64,000 nt of DNA from Algiphilus sp965216485 (GTDB taxonomy: Bacteria; Pseudomonadota; Gammaproteobacteria; Nevskiales; Nevskiaceae), in assembly GCF_965216485.1 (NCBI RefSeq), contig NZ_OZ244162.1, positions 1 through 64,000 of the forward strand, written 5' to 3'. Shown here piece after piece: positions 1 to 11,728 of this stretch (its first letter is position 1; each line of letters starts with the position of its first letter). Position numbers and translations under genes: made by a program. The notes beneath the pieces are model-generated. The model made no database searches, was not told the DNA's origin, and saw only the letters and a program-made list of their open reading frames with translations.

Positions 1-576
1 GGCTTGGCTTCGGTGACGGGGTGCCACCCAGCGCAGCGCCGGATCGTTCATGAAATCCTCAAGCGGCGTGTGCGTGAGGTGGTTGGTGTAGTTGCTGATG
101 GTCTTGGTGGCGATGATGGTGACGACTTCCAGCAACTGCGCTTTGGTGAATCCGGCGCTGAAGAAGGCATGGATGGCAGCATCACCCGCACATCCACGCT
201 GCTCGACGACCTGCTCAGCGAAGCGGCGCAGCGCCTGCAGCCGGACGTCGGCAACGGCTTCTCCCTCGCGCACCGCCTGCAGCGCTTCTTCCGGCACGCC
301 AGCCTTGCGCGACAGGAAGCTATGACCCGCGGTGCAGTATTCACAGCCGTGGAAAACATTGATCGCCTGGTAGACGATCTGCTGCTCGACCGGTGTCAAC
401 GTGGCCTTGGCGCCGACCAGATTGAACATCGTGTCGTAGGCCTCCAGCGCAAGCGGGCTTTCAGCAAGCGTGCCCTGCAGCTTGGGTACAAAGCCCCACG
501 TCTTCTCAATGCCTGCGAGATGCTCGCGCGAGTCCTCCGGCGCGCTCTGAATGGTATGGACGATAAAGTTGCTCAT
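1..576 (-). CDS. Carboxymuconolactone decarboxylase / AhpD-like alkylhydroperoxidase family protein (3' end cut by window edge)
   Basis: The reverse frame opens with ATG at 576 (MSNFIVHTIQSAPEDSRE) and stays open for 192 codons to base 1, so its C-terminus lies outside the window. Near residue 76 it carries HGCEYCTAGH, matching the E-x-x-C-x-x-C/H redox signature of the AhpD/CMD fold, in which the cysteine and histidine reduce peroxides or run thiol chemistry in the cytoplasm. Later residues (KAQLLEVVTIIATKTISNYTNH) match the second half of the CMD domain. It is transcribed away from the LysR gene at 712, so that regulator probably controls it. The family is well supported; the exact substrate (peroxide or other) is not readable. 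Confidence 0.85.
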   Translation of the reverse strand, partial: MSNFIVHTIQSAPEDSREHLAGIEKTWGFVPKLQGTLAESPLALEAYDTMFNLVGAKATLTPVEQQIVYQAINVFHGCEYCTAGHSFLSRKAGVPEEALQAVREGEAVADVRLQALRRFAEQVVEQRGCAGDAAIHAFFSAGFTKAQLLEVVTIIATKTISNYTNHLTHTPLEDFMNDPALRWVAPRHRSQA

Positions 577-683
577 GGTGTGCTCCGTAGTGATGGTGGA
601 CGCGGTTCGAGTCCCGATCGACCGCCGGAGCACTTTGATTCATTGCATCTCGGTACTGAAGTATCTTCTCGCTCATAATATTC

Positions 684-692
684 ATGAGTCAT
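684..692. promoter_or_regulatory. Candidate LysR operator: 9-bp palindrome in the divergent promoter
   Basis: ATGAGTCAT is a perfect dyad (ATGA-G-TCAT) in the AT-richest part of the 135-bp gap between the AhpD-like gene and the LysR gene, 20 bp before the regulator's ATG. LysR regulators usually bind dyads in such divergent gaps and repress themselves. The role is inferred from position and symmetry only. Confidence 0.3.
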
Positions 693-711
693 TTACATAA
701 ATGGATCGCCG

Positions 712-1614
712 ATGGATCGACTCCAAGCGATGCGCCAGTTCGTCACCGTGGTCGATACCGGATCATTTTCGGCCGCCGCTCGCGTGCTCGCCATGGGCCA
801 GCCGGCCGTTTCCCGTGCGGTCGCTGGTCTGGAAGCGCAGCTCGGTGTGCGCCTGCTGTCCCGTACCACGCGGGCGCACAACCTTACTGACGCCGGACGT
901 CGGTACTACGAACACGCACGCATCGCGCTCGACGAGGCCGAAGCCGCCGAAGCCGCGGCCCGAGACGAGGCCGCGTCGCTGAGCGGACGTCTGCGCATTG
1001 CCGCACCGCCGGTCTATGCAAGTCTGCATCTGATCCCGCGTCTCGACGACTTCATGCAGCACCATCCCGACATGGACATCGATCTGGTGCTGGATGACCG
1101 TCATGTCGATCTCGTTGGGGAAGGTATTGACCTCGCCATCCGTGCCGGCGAGCTCCAGGACTCATCGGCCACCGCCCGCCGCATCGACAGTGCCAAACGC
1201 CTGGTCGTCGCCTCCGCCGACTACGTACGGGCCCATGGTAGCCCGCGCTCCCCGCAAGATCTGCTGCATCATCGTGTCCTCGCTTATACCGAATACGAGC
1301 GCCTTACGACCTGGCGTTTTGCCCGTGGCGAAGAGACCGTCTCGATAGCGGTGCGCGGCCATCTGCGCGTCAGTGCCGCAGAAGGTTTACGCGCGGCTGT
1401 GCTCGCCAATCTGGGGATTACGCTCACCTCTGAGCGCATGTTTCCACGCGAACTGGCCTGTGGCACGGTGGTGCCGCAACTCACGGATTGGAGCTTGCCG
1501 GAGGTGCCCGTGTTTGCGGTCTTCCCGCCGGGACGGCGAAGCGCTCACCGCGCGCATCTGTTTGTCGACTGGCTATCGAATGCCATGCGTCAGCCGATGC
1601 CGGACAGGGTCTAG
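712..1614 (+). CDS. LysR-family transcriptional regulator
   Basis: A 300-residue protein, the usual LysR length. Residues 1-60 are the winged helix-turn-helix (MDRLQAMRQFVTVVDTGSFS, then AAARVLAMGQPAVSRAVAGL), followed by the linker helix and a periplasmic-binding-protein-like effector domain (about 90-295). The ending resembles the CrgA/YafC-type subgroup, which often regulates a divergent oxidoreductase. It diverges from the AhpD-like gene with a 135-bp shared promoter region, the classic layout for a LysR regulator and its target. A downstream in-frame start is unlikely because the HTH begins at once. The effector is unknown. Confidence 0.92.
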   Translation: MDRLQAMRQFVTVVDTGSFSAAARVLAMGQPAVSRAVAGLEAQLGVRLLSRTTRAHNLTDAGRRYYEHARIALDEAEAAEAAARDEAASLSGRLRIAAPPVYASLHLIPRLDDFMQHHPDMDIDLVLDDRHVDLVGEGIDLAIRAGELQDSSATARRIDSAKRLVVASADYVRAHGSPRSPQDLLHHRVLAYTEYERLTTWRFARGEETVSIAVRGHLRVSAAEGLRAAVLANLGITLTSERMFPRELACGTVVPQLTDWSLPEVPVFAVFPPGRRSAHRAHLFVDWLSNAMRQPMPDRV

Positions 1615-1726
1615 GGCTGTGGCCGGGAGGGTCTTAGACGGCTGATGCGGATACTGCCCGGGTCAGATGACGCAATGCGCAAATGGCCGCATTCAATCGC
1701 CGGTGCCATCGCTTGAGAAGGCAGGA

Positions 1727-3319
1727 CTAGCTGCTCTCGAAGCGCTGCTCGCGCGTATCGGAGAAGGTGATCTCGGGGTTGCGCTCTTCCGCCATCTGCA
1801 GATTCACGCGGCTGGAGGCCAGATAGACAAGATAGCCGCCATGGTCGAAGGCCAGGCGCTGCTCATTCTTGTTGCGGAAGCTGTCCAGCGTCTTCTTGTC
1901 GGGCGCATGCACCCAGCGCGCGGTATGCACGCTGATGCCCTCGAAGCTGCACTCCACCCCGTACTCGTCGCGCAGGCGCTGCTGCGCCACATCGAACTGC
2001 AGCACACCGACCGCACCCAGGATGATGTCGTTGTTGGTCAATGGTCGGTAGACCTGCGTGGCGCCTTCCTCGCAGAGCTGGTCGAGGCCCTTGTTGAGCT
2101 GCTTGGCCTTGAGCGGGTCGCGCAATACCACGCGCCGGAACAATTCCGGCGCAAAGACCGGAATGCCGGTGAAGGTCACCGGATCGCCGCTGGAGAAGGA
2201 ATCTCCGATAGCGATGGTGCCGTGGTTGTGCAAGCCGATGATGTCACCGGGATAGGCGCGGTCCACCTGCTCGCGATCCGAGGCCATGAAGATCAGCGCA
2301 CTAGATACTCGCACCGGTGCGCCGATACGCACGCTGTGCAGCGTCATGCCCCGCTCGTAGACGCCGGAGCAGACGCGCATGAAGGCCACGCGGTCGCGGT
2401 GCTTGGGATCCATGTTCGCCTGGATTTTGAACACGAAACCCGAGAAGTAGCCAGCGTCGGCCGGCACCGGCGCCGGCTCTGCCTCGCGCGGCTGCGGCGG
2501 CGGCGCCCACTCGGCGAAGCCGTCGAGCAGCTCGGATACGCCGAAATTGTTGATCGCACTGCCAAAGAAGACCGGCGTCAGCTTGGCCGCGCGATAGTCG
2601 TCCAGGTTGAACTCCGTACCCGCCATCTGCAGCAGTTCGATCTCTTCAAGCAACTGCTCATAGGGACGGCCGAGTCGCTCGCGGATGCCTTCCGCGTGCA
2701 GACCCTGGATGGTCTCGATGTCGGAGACCCGGTCGTTGGTACCGCTGTAAAGATAGAAGCAATCCTCCAGCAAATGGTACACGCCCTTGAATTCCCGCCC
2801 CATGCCGACCGGCCAGGTGATGGGGGCGCAGGCGAGTCCAAGCACCTTTTCGATTTCGTCGAGCAGCTCCAGCGGGGAGCGTCCCTCGCGGTCGAGCTTG
2901 TTGACGAAGGTGATGATGGGCGTATCGCGCAGGCGACAGACCTCCATCAGCTTGATCGTGCGCGGCTCCACACCCTTGGCCGCGTCGATGACCATCAAAG
3001 CCGAGTCCACCGCCGTGAGCGTGCGGTAGGTGTCCTCCGAGAAATCCTCGTGGCCCGGCGTATCGAGCAGATTCATGATCTTGTTGCGATACGGAAACTG
3101 CATGACCGAGGTGGTCACCGAGATGCCGCGTTGTTGCTCGAGTTTCATCCAGTCCGAGGTGGCATGGCGGTCGGACTTTCGCCCCTTCACCGTGCCCGCC
3201 ATCTGAATGGCGCCACCAAAGAGCAGGATCTTTTCGGTCAGCGTGGTCTTACCCGCGTCCGGATGCGAGATGATCGCGAAGGTCCGGCGGCGGGCGACCT
3301 CTTGGGCTACGGAGGCCAT
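1727..3319 (-). CDS. prfC: Peptide chain release factor 3 (RF3)
   Basis: A 530-residue translational GTPase that recycles RF1/RF2 from the ribosome after peptide release; E. coli RF3 has almost the same length. The G-motifs are plain: P-loop SHPDAGKTT near residue 18, the switch region around RGISVTTSVMQF, DTPGHEDF (G3) and NKLDRE (G4). The C-terminal half follows the RF3-specific order (PELFRRVVLRDPLKAKQL, then GVLQFDVAQQRL). I chose ATG 3319 (MASVAQEVARRR) over an upstream in-frame ATG at 3391 because alignment with RF3 begins there. The gene stands alone, convergent with the LysR gene and divergent from the tRNA. Confidence 0.97.
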   Translation of the reverse strand: MASVAQEVARRRTFAIISHPDAGKTTLTEKILLFGGAIQMAGTVKGRKSDRHATSDWMKLEQQRGISVTTSVMQFPYRNKIMNLLDTPGHEDFSEDTYRTLTAVDSALMVIDAAKGVEPRTIKLMEVCRLRDTPIITFVNKLDREGRSPLELLDEIEKVLGLACAPITWPVGMGREFKGVYHLLEDCFYLYSGTNDRVSDIETIQGLHAEGIRERLGRPYEQLLEEIELLQMAGTEFNLDDYRAAKLTPVFFGSAINNFGVSELLDGFAEWAPPPQPREAEPAPVPADAGYFSGFVFKIQANMDPKHRDRVAFMRVCSGVYERGMTLHSVRIGAPVRVSSALIFMASDREQVDRAYPGDIIGLHNHGTIAIGDSFSSGDPVTFTGIPVFAPELFRRVVLRDPLKAKQLNKGLDQLCEEGATQVYRPLTNNDIILGAVGVLQFDVAQQRLRDEYGVECSFEGISVHTARWVHAPDKKTLDSFRNKNEQRLAFDHGGYLVYLASSRVNLQMAEERNPEITFSDTREQRFESS

Positions 3320-3589
3320 GAGGCGGGTCGTCTTGAGGGGATTGCAGGCGCGCGATTGTAAAGGATGGGGCGTGAGTGGCGATGATTCCAAAATGCGGGA
3401 CGACCAAGGACCGTCTCGTGCAGCGCGTGAGGGAGACTGCTAATCTCCGCCTCGCTGGTGCGGTAAAGCACAAGCCCGCATGACAGACCGCTTTCTTCAC
3501 GGCGGCGGTCGATGCGTGTCGCTGAAGACCTGAACCGACGATGCGCAGTCCATTGAGACGCCGTGGTCTCTGGCCCGTGCCGATCTTCA

Positions 3590-3665
3590 GGGCCTATAGC
3601 TCAACGGTTAGAGCAGAGGACTCATAATCCTTTGGTTCCAGGTTCGAATCCTGGTGGGCCCACCA
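3590..3665 (+). tRNA. tRNA-Ile2 (anticodon CAT, lysidine-modified type)
   Basis: A complete 76-nt cloverleaf with encoded CCA. The acceptor stem GGGCCTA pairs with TGGGCCC (one G-T pair). The D-arm is GCTC/GAGC, the anticodon loop CTCATAA has CAT at 3623-3625, and the T-arm is CCAGG-TTCGAAT-CCTGG. CAT tRNAs are initiator Met, elongator Met or Ile2. The G1-C72 pair excludes the initiator, and the overall sequence resembles proteobacterial Ile2 tRNAs whose C34 is converted to lysidine by TilS to read AUA. Elongator Met cannot be ruled out by eye. Confidence 0.93.
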
Positions 3666-3925
3666 ATTAGCCTTCGTTGCTACGGCCAGCCAGCTTGTGG
3701 TTGGTTCCAGGTTGTTAGGCACATCCCTGTGCCTAACCCTTCGGGCTCCCTCCGGTCGCTTGGATCGGCTGTCCTGCCGATCCATCGAATCCTGGTGGGC
3801 CCACCAAACCGCCTTCGTCGCAACCATCTGCCAGCTTGCGGGTGGTTCCAGGTTGCTGGGCACGTCCATGTGCCCAGCCCTTCGGGCTCCCTCCGGTCGC
3901 GTGGATCGGCTTTCCTGCCGATTCG
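3645..3925 (+). repeat. 141-bp-period repeat derived from the tRNA 3' half, with conserved hairpins
   Basis: The last 22 nt of the tRNA region (3645-3666, CGAATCCTGG to CCACCAA) recur exactly at 3786-3807. The preceding T-arm half GGTTCCAGGTT recurs at 3703-3713 and 3844-3854. In the copies the T-loop is split by a 72-bp insert (3714-3785) holding two perfect hairpins: GTTAGGCACA/TGTGCCTAAC (3714-3737) and TGGATCGGC/GCCGATCCA (3761-3784). The second unit keeps both: GCTGGGCAC/GTGCCCAGC (3855-3878) and a GU-containing version at 3902-3925. Paired bases change together between units. Function is unknown; a relict attachment site or a structured repeat element are the options. Confidence 0.8.
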
Positions 3926-4242
3926 TGCTCGGGTACATCGGGGCGCCGACGCCTTCGGCCTTGTGCGGTAGCACTTCCTTTCTCCCCAATTGGTTCGCTC
4001 AGGGTGTCAAAGCCTAGGGGCGCAACCCGAATCATCGGAGACCAAGCAACAGGCCGCCCCCAGTGCCTCTGCTTCGGAAAGTGCAGCAACCGCGCTGTAA
4101 CCATAGAGAATCCTTGTGCGCGAAAGCCGCACATTCTCTTAAGCGAGCAGTTAAAGATTCCCTCGCCGGATGAAGGCATTCGATGCGCTCGAATCGCTCG
4201 ACAAGTTTTGTCACGCAATGGGCGAGCCGCTACCGTGCGTCG
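3926..4242. other. Gene-free stretch before the first efflux operon
   Basis: After the second repeat unit there are 317 bases in which I see no credible reading frame. They hold a small GGCCGAAGGC-type palindrome (about 3950-3961, reading CGCCTTCGGCC) and a moderately AT-rich tract at 4095-4170 that could hold the promoter of the efflux operon. No clear -35/-10 pair could be assigned. Confidence 0.5.
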
Positions 4243-5646
4243 ATGTCAATCCGTAGTAAAGCGCTCCTGCACTGCGTTGGGTTACAGCCTGCATTGAAGG
4301 CACTCTTTGTCGCGCATCTGCTTTCCGGCTGTGTGAATACCCCAACGGCAACTGACCCCGGACCCGGTGTCCCAGAGGCCTTCTCCGAAGTGGGGAGCTC
4401 TGCCCGACCGGATGCGTGGTGGACAGCGTTCAACGACGCCGGCCTCAATGCCACCATCGACAGGGCGCTGACCGATAACCTGGATCTAGCCGGGCTGCGG
4501 GCCCGCCACCAGGCTGCCCGAGCCGCGGCACAACGCGAAGCCGGAGCACGAATGCCGGATCTCGTTCTGGATGCGCAGACACGCCGACTCAATGGCGGCG
4601 AGAGCTTCGATGAAGGCGAGGATGTATCCCTGAATCTGGCCTCAAGCTGGGAGCTGGATGTGTGGGGACGCGTGCATGCCACCGTCGACGCAGCGCGCCT
4701 TCGCGCCTTGTCGCAGGCCGAGCAGGTCAATGCTGCGGCTGTTTCGCTCACCGGCCAGATTTCGCGTGCCTGGTATGCCCTGGCTGCTGCCCGCCAGCGA
4801 TCCGAGTTGGCCGAATCCCAGCTCACCACGAACAGCCAGCTGCTGACCCTGCTCGAGAACCGCTTTGCCCGCGGTCGGGTGGACAGCGTGGATGTGCTAC
4901 GTCAGCAGCGCGAGGAAGAAGCAGCACATGCACGCGGTGTGCAAGCCGCGGCCGAGTTGGAAACCGCTGCGCAACGACTTTCCGTGCTCACCGGCGACCT
5001 TCCGCGCGCCGGCCTGCCCAGCGAACCCTACGGATTTCCCGAGCTACCTGCACTACCCGATACCGGGATGCCCTTGGAGCTGGTCCGACGCCGCCCGGAT
5101 CTGCGCGCCGCACACGCGGAACTCACGGCCACCGACGCCGACCTCGCCGCCGCCATGGCCGCGCGCTATCCCCGCATTACGTTGGAAGTAGGCGCAACGG
5201 CAGCAGCCAACGACGCAGCCTCGTTGTTCGATGACTGGGCCAGCCGCCTGGCCAGCAATGTACTGGCGCCACTGTTTACCGGAGGCGCGCTGAAGGCCGA
5301 AGTGGACCGTACCGCTGCCGAGCGAGAACGTGCGCTCTACGCCTATGCCAGCGCGGTACTCAACGCATTCCAGGAGGTAGAGGTAGCACTGATTCAAGAG
5401 GCGACCGCACGCGACACGCTGACCAGTCTGCGACGCCAGGTGGCGCTTACCGAGCAAGCCTTCGTCCGCCTCCGCCATCGCTACTTCAATGGCGCGGACA
5501 GCTATCTTGCCGTAGTAACCGCGCTTCGCGATCTTCAGGCGCTGCGGCGAGAAGCCGTGAGCGCGCAGCAGGAACTCATGAACGCACGCATCGCTTTGCA
5601 CCTGGCCCTCGCGGGTCCGGTGCCGCAACCGGACTCTGTTCCATGA
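4243..5646 (+). CDS. RND efflux outer membrane lipoprotein, NodT/OprM family
   Basis: A 467-residue TolC-like channel subunit, the outer-membrane exit duct of a tripartite pump. From ATG 4243 it has a basic N-terminus, a hydrophobic stretch and lipobox LSGC (Cys30), so it should be lipidated. The two OEP repeats are visible: the first around WWTAFNDAGLNATIDRAL, the second beginning near RRPDLRAAHAELTATDADL, each with long alpha-helical segments. An in-frame ATG at 4183 would put 20 extra residues ahead of the signal, so I prefer 4243. The stop overlaps the start of the membrane fusion gene (ATGA), indicating translational coupling. Confidence 0.9.
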   Translation: MSIRSKALLHCVGLQPALKALFVAHLLSGCVNTPTATDPGPGVPEAFSEVGSSARPDAWWTAFNDAGLNATIDRALTDNLDLAGLRARHQAARAAAQREAGARMPDLVLDAQTRRLNGGESFDEGEDVSLNLASSWELDVWGRVHATVDAARLRALSQAEQVNAAAVSLTGQISRAWYALAAARQRSELAESQLTTNSQLLTLLENRFARGRVDSVDVLRQQREEEAAHARGVQAAAELETAAQRLSVLTGDLPRAGLPSEPYGFPELPALPDTGMPLELVRRRPDLRAAHAELTATDADLAAAMAARYPRITLEVGATAAANDAASLFDDWASRLASNVLAPLFTGGALKAEVDRTAAERERALYAYASAVLNAFQEVEVALIQEATARDTLTSLRRQVALTEQAFVRLRHRYFNGADSYLAVVTALRDLQALRREAVSAQQELMNARIALHLALAGPVPQPDSVP

Positions 5647-6814
5647 CTCCAAGACGAACGCTGCTGGTCTGCGTGGCCATCCTCGCGTTGGCAGCAGGCC
5701 TGATCCTGGTGATCTTCAATACGGAACCTTCAGCGACAAAGAGCGGCGCCACCAAGCAAACCGCCATGCTTGTGGATGTGATCACGGTGGAGTCGGGCGA
5801 CTATCGGCCGATTTTCGAGGCCACTGGCACCGTACGCGCCGAAAATGAAGTGATTTTGCAGCCTCGCGTGGCTGGCGAAGTGATCAACCGCAGCGACGCG
5901 TTCACGCCGGGTACGGTCGTTAAACGGGGTCAGCGGCTGCTGACCATCGACCCAGCGGATTTCGAAACGACAGTGCGCCGGCGGGAGGCCGAGCTCGCCC
6001 AGGCCGAGGCCGACCTTGCGCTGGAGCGCGGCCGGCAGGAAGTGGCCGCTGAGGATTACGCCCTGCTCGGCGACGAAATGGCAGATGACATGGACACCAG
6101 CCTGGTGTTGCGCAAGCCGCAGTTACAGGCCGCCGAAGCACGCGTAGCTGCCGCCCAAGCGGACCTCCGCCGGGCCCGGCTTGACCTGCAGCGCACCCGT
6201 GTCAATGCCCCGTTTGACGCTCTGGTGCTGGAACGCCAAGCGAATGTGGGTTCGCAGGTTGGCCCGGGAGATGTCATTGGCCGACTGGTGGGCGTGGACC
6301 GATTCTGGGTGGAGTTATCAGTGCCGGTGAGTCGACTGCGCTGGCTGCGCTTCCCCGATACCAACGACGCGCAAGACACCGGATCAGCCGTGAAGATTCA
6401 CAACCGGGCCGCCTGGGCACCCGAAGTGTTCCGCAAGGGCGAGCTGGATCAGCTGGTGGGCGAACTCACTCAGCAGACGCGACTCGCACGGATCTTGATT
6501 ACCGTTGATGACCCGTTGGCACGCGCAGCGGATGGCCCGCGGCTGCTGGTAGGCGCCTTCGTACAGGCCAGCATCGAGGGTGAGCCCATCCCAGACGTCG
6601 TGCGCCTCTCGCGCGAGCACCTGCGCAAGGGCGACACCGCCTGGGTAATGACCGACGACAACACCCTCCGCATCCAGCCGCTGGAAATCCTGTTGAAGGA
6701 CGCGGACTACGCGTATGTGCGCAGCGGCATTGACGCGGGCGACCGCGTGGTCACCAGCCAGCTCGCCACCGCCACCGATGGCGCGGCGCTGCGGCGCAAC
6801 GGAACCCCGGCGCC

Positions 6815-6818
<4 letters not shown>
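5643..6818 (+). CDS. RND efflux membrane fusion protein (periplasmic adaptor)
   Basis: A 391-residue HlyD/AcrA-type adaptor linking the inner membrane RND pump to the outer membrane channel. Residues 5-27 are a hydrophobic anchor or uncleaved signal without a lipobox. Next come a beta-barrel/lipoyl half-motif (FEATGTVRAENEVILQPRVA), an alpha-helical hairpin with heptads (RRREAELAQAEADLALERG, then AAEARVAAAQADLRRARLDL), the second lipoyl half (RTRVNAPFDALVLERQANVG) and C-terminal beta domains. It overlaps its neighbours by 4 bp at both ends (ATGA). Substrate is not deducible from this sequence. Confidence 0.92.
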
Positions 6819-9898
<3,080 letters not shown>

Positions 9899-10112
9899 CT
9901 CACGATGGGTGACACCCTCCCGGGGTCCTCGCAGCACATGTCGATGCATGCAACGCCAGCGAATTTCGCCCGACCGCCCCGGGAACTGACTCGCGTGGAA
10001 GCACAGGGGCAACCCAATGTTCCGTCGATGTCAGGCCAATCCGGCGGTGGCCCCTGCCACTCTCATCGCTGTGGCGGTCTGTTCCCGCAAGCTGGAAAAG
10101 GAGCTGCCGCAA

Positions 10113-10700
10113 CTACACCCCATCATGGCCACGCAGCACCTTCAGCCGATGCTGCGAATCTGCCAGCCGCCGTCGAGCGTCATCCAGGCTCTTGCGCATG
10201 GACGCGATAGTGCGCTCAGCATGTTCGTAACTCGATCTACAACTCTGGGAAAAGGCCTCAAGGCTCTCGGCATGTGCCGTGGCCATGCGACGCAGCTGCT
10301 CTCTTGCCCAGGTTTGCGTGCGCGCCATTCGCTGTTCGGACGATTGCGCTTCCTTGGCGAGCTCAGCCAGCTTTTGCGAGCGGCCAACTTCGCACCAATC
10401 CTCGTGTTCCTCACCAGCCAACAGGTCCGAGATACAGGAGTTGCGAGCGGCGTCGCGGGCACCGCGCTCTGAACGGAGCTTGCGCAACTGCGACTCGAGT
10501 TCCGACACACGATCAATCGTGTTGTGATGGCTGGCGCTGAGCCGGCCATGGACATTGCGCAGCAGCTTCGTTTCCGCCTGCATGAGCGTGAATCGCATCG
10601 AACGGCGCTGTACTTCTTCGGACAGCTCGACAACGCGTTGTTCGAGTGCCTTGATGTCGGATGCCCGACGCTCCGCTGATCCTGCAAGGCCGTGTGACAT
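10113..10700 (-). CDS. Hypothetical coiled-coil protein
   Basis: A 195-residue soluble protein with no signal or membrane segment. Most of it is charged heptad helix: ALEQRVVELSEEVQRRSMRF, ELESQLRKLRSERGARDAAR, QKLAELAKEAQSSEQRMART and AERTIASMRKSLDDARRRLA. It has four cysteines spread across the chain. I do not recognise a family. It is convergent with the RND operon and 207 bp downstream of a GST gene on the same strand. A competing reverse frame at 10142-10741 lacks the regular amphipathic pattern, so I favour this one. Coiled-coil content can arise by chance in GC-rich DNA, hence only moderate confidence that it is expressed. Confidence 0.6.
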   Translation of the reverse strand: MSHGLAGSAERRASDIKALEQRVVELSEEVQRRSMRFTLMQAETKLLRNVHGRLSASHHNTIDRVSELESQLRKLRSERGARDAARNSCISDLLAGEEHEDWCEVGRSQKLAELAKEAQSSEQRMARTQTWAREQLRRMATAHAESLEAFSQSCRSSYEHAERTIASMRKSLDDARRRLADSQHRLKVLRGHDGV

Positions 10701-10907
10701 AAGCCAACCCCAACTGCCAATGTAGTGTCGCCAACTTCCACTCTGGTGGACCTTGAGTCGGCTTAGCGCGCTTCGGGATCGTGGCCGCGTTCGCCTGCTC
10801 TTGATCGTGTCTACGACACCTCACGAAAAACGGATGCACCGGAATGCGACTGCCGCACAAGCACTCGCAACGGGGGCACGTACATCGTGCCCTCGCTAGT
10901 CCGATTG

Positions 10908-11558
10908 CTAGAGCCGCATACCCATCTGCTCCCAGCCCGGCGACAACGAGGCTTCCGCGGAGGATCGGGCCTGCACGCGATCAAACCAGGCGCGCAGCGT
11001 GGTCAATTCATCCGGCATCGGCTGCCCGACCCCATTCAGGAAATCGAGCGCGCAGTACAAGACGATGTCGACAAGGGTGAAGCGATCACCGCAGATCCAC
11101 TGCCGGCTCTCGAGCTGTGGCGCGAGCCATTCCAGGCCGGCGCGTGACTTGCGCTTGAGGCCATCTGCCGCCTCGGGAAGACACAGCATGCGGTCCTTGA
11201 AGAGTGCCAGACCCTCTGCGAAACGATAGCCGGCGTAGCCGTACTCGGTAATGTTGAGTTCAACCCGGCGCAGCCACATCCGCGTTTCCGCCCGCTCCTT
11301 CGCATCCGCACCAATGAGCGCGGGCTTGGGATGCAATTCCTCCAGGTACTCGCAGATGGCAGCGGTTTCGCACACGATGGTGCCGTCATCCAGTTCCAGG
11401 GCTGGGAGCTGGCCAGCCGGATTGCGCTCGTTGTAGGGCGGGCGGCGGTTCTCGCCGCCGAGCAGGTCGAGATCTTCCTTTGGCAGCTCCAAGCCCTTTT
11501 CCAACAGGAACATGCGCACCTTGCGCGGGTTCGGGCCCACGGAATTCAGCAGCTTCAT
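10908..11558 (-). CDS. Glutathione S-transferase family protein
   Basis: A 216-residue cytosolic GST. The thioredoxin-like N-domain (1-80) begins MKLLNSVGPNPRKVRMFLLE and carries the cis-proline region (NPAGQLPALELDDG) and the glutathione-binding ETAAICEYLEE. The alpha-helical C-domain follows, with GDRFTLVDIVLYCALDF, the N-capping box region typical of GSTs. The likely catalytic residue is Ser6 or an adjacent residue rather than a tyrosine. Members conjugate or reduce electrophiles with GSH. The gene has its own 170-bp upstream gap and no operon partner. Confidence 0.9.
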   Translation of the reverse strand: MKLLNSVGPNPRKVRMFLLEKGLELPKEDLDLLGGENRRPPYNERNPAGQLPALELDDGTIVCETAAICEYLEELHPKPALIGADAKERAETRMWLRRVELNITEYGYAGYRFAEGLALFKDRMLCLPEAADGLKRKSRAGLEWLAPQLESRQWICGDRFTLVDIVLYCALDFLNGVGQPMPDELTTLRAWFDRVQARSSAEASLSPGWEQMGMRL

Positions 11559-11728
11559 TGCGTCTCCTCAAACTATTCTGGATAGCGCGATGCCTACGCA
11601 TGCGCGACGCACAGTGTGCGGGGCAGCCTACTTGCGGCGACCCACCTGTTCGAGTAGGCACAGCGCACGCTGCAGCATTTGCGTGCGTTTCGACATCATC
11701 ATTGACCCGCGGCCAAGGACGCGCCCGC

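Noticed and set aside
1667..3361. A 564-codon plus-strand frame opposite prfC
   Set aside because: Antisense shadow of prfC; low complexity and no family resemblance.
3594..3989. Minus-strand frame of 131 codons across the tRNA and its repeat
   Set aside because: It runs through the tRNA and translates the 141-bp repeat twice; no protein signal.
10142..10741. Alternative 199-codon minus-strand frame overlapping the coiled-coil gene
   Set aside because: Its translation lacks regular structure and is rich in Arg/Ser/Cys as is typical of off-frame GC-rich DNA.
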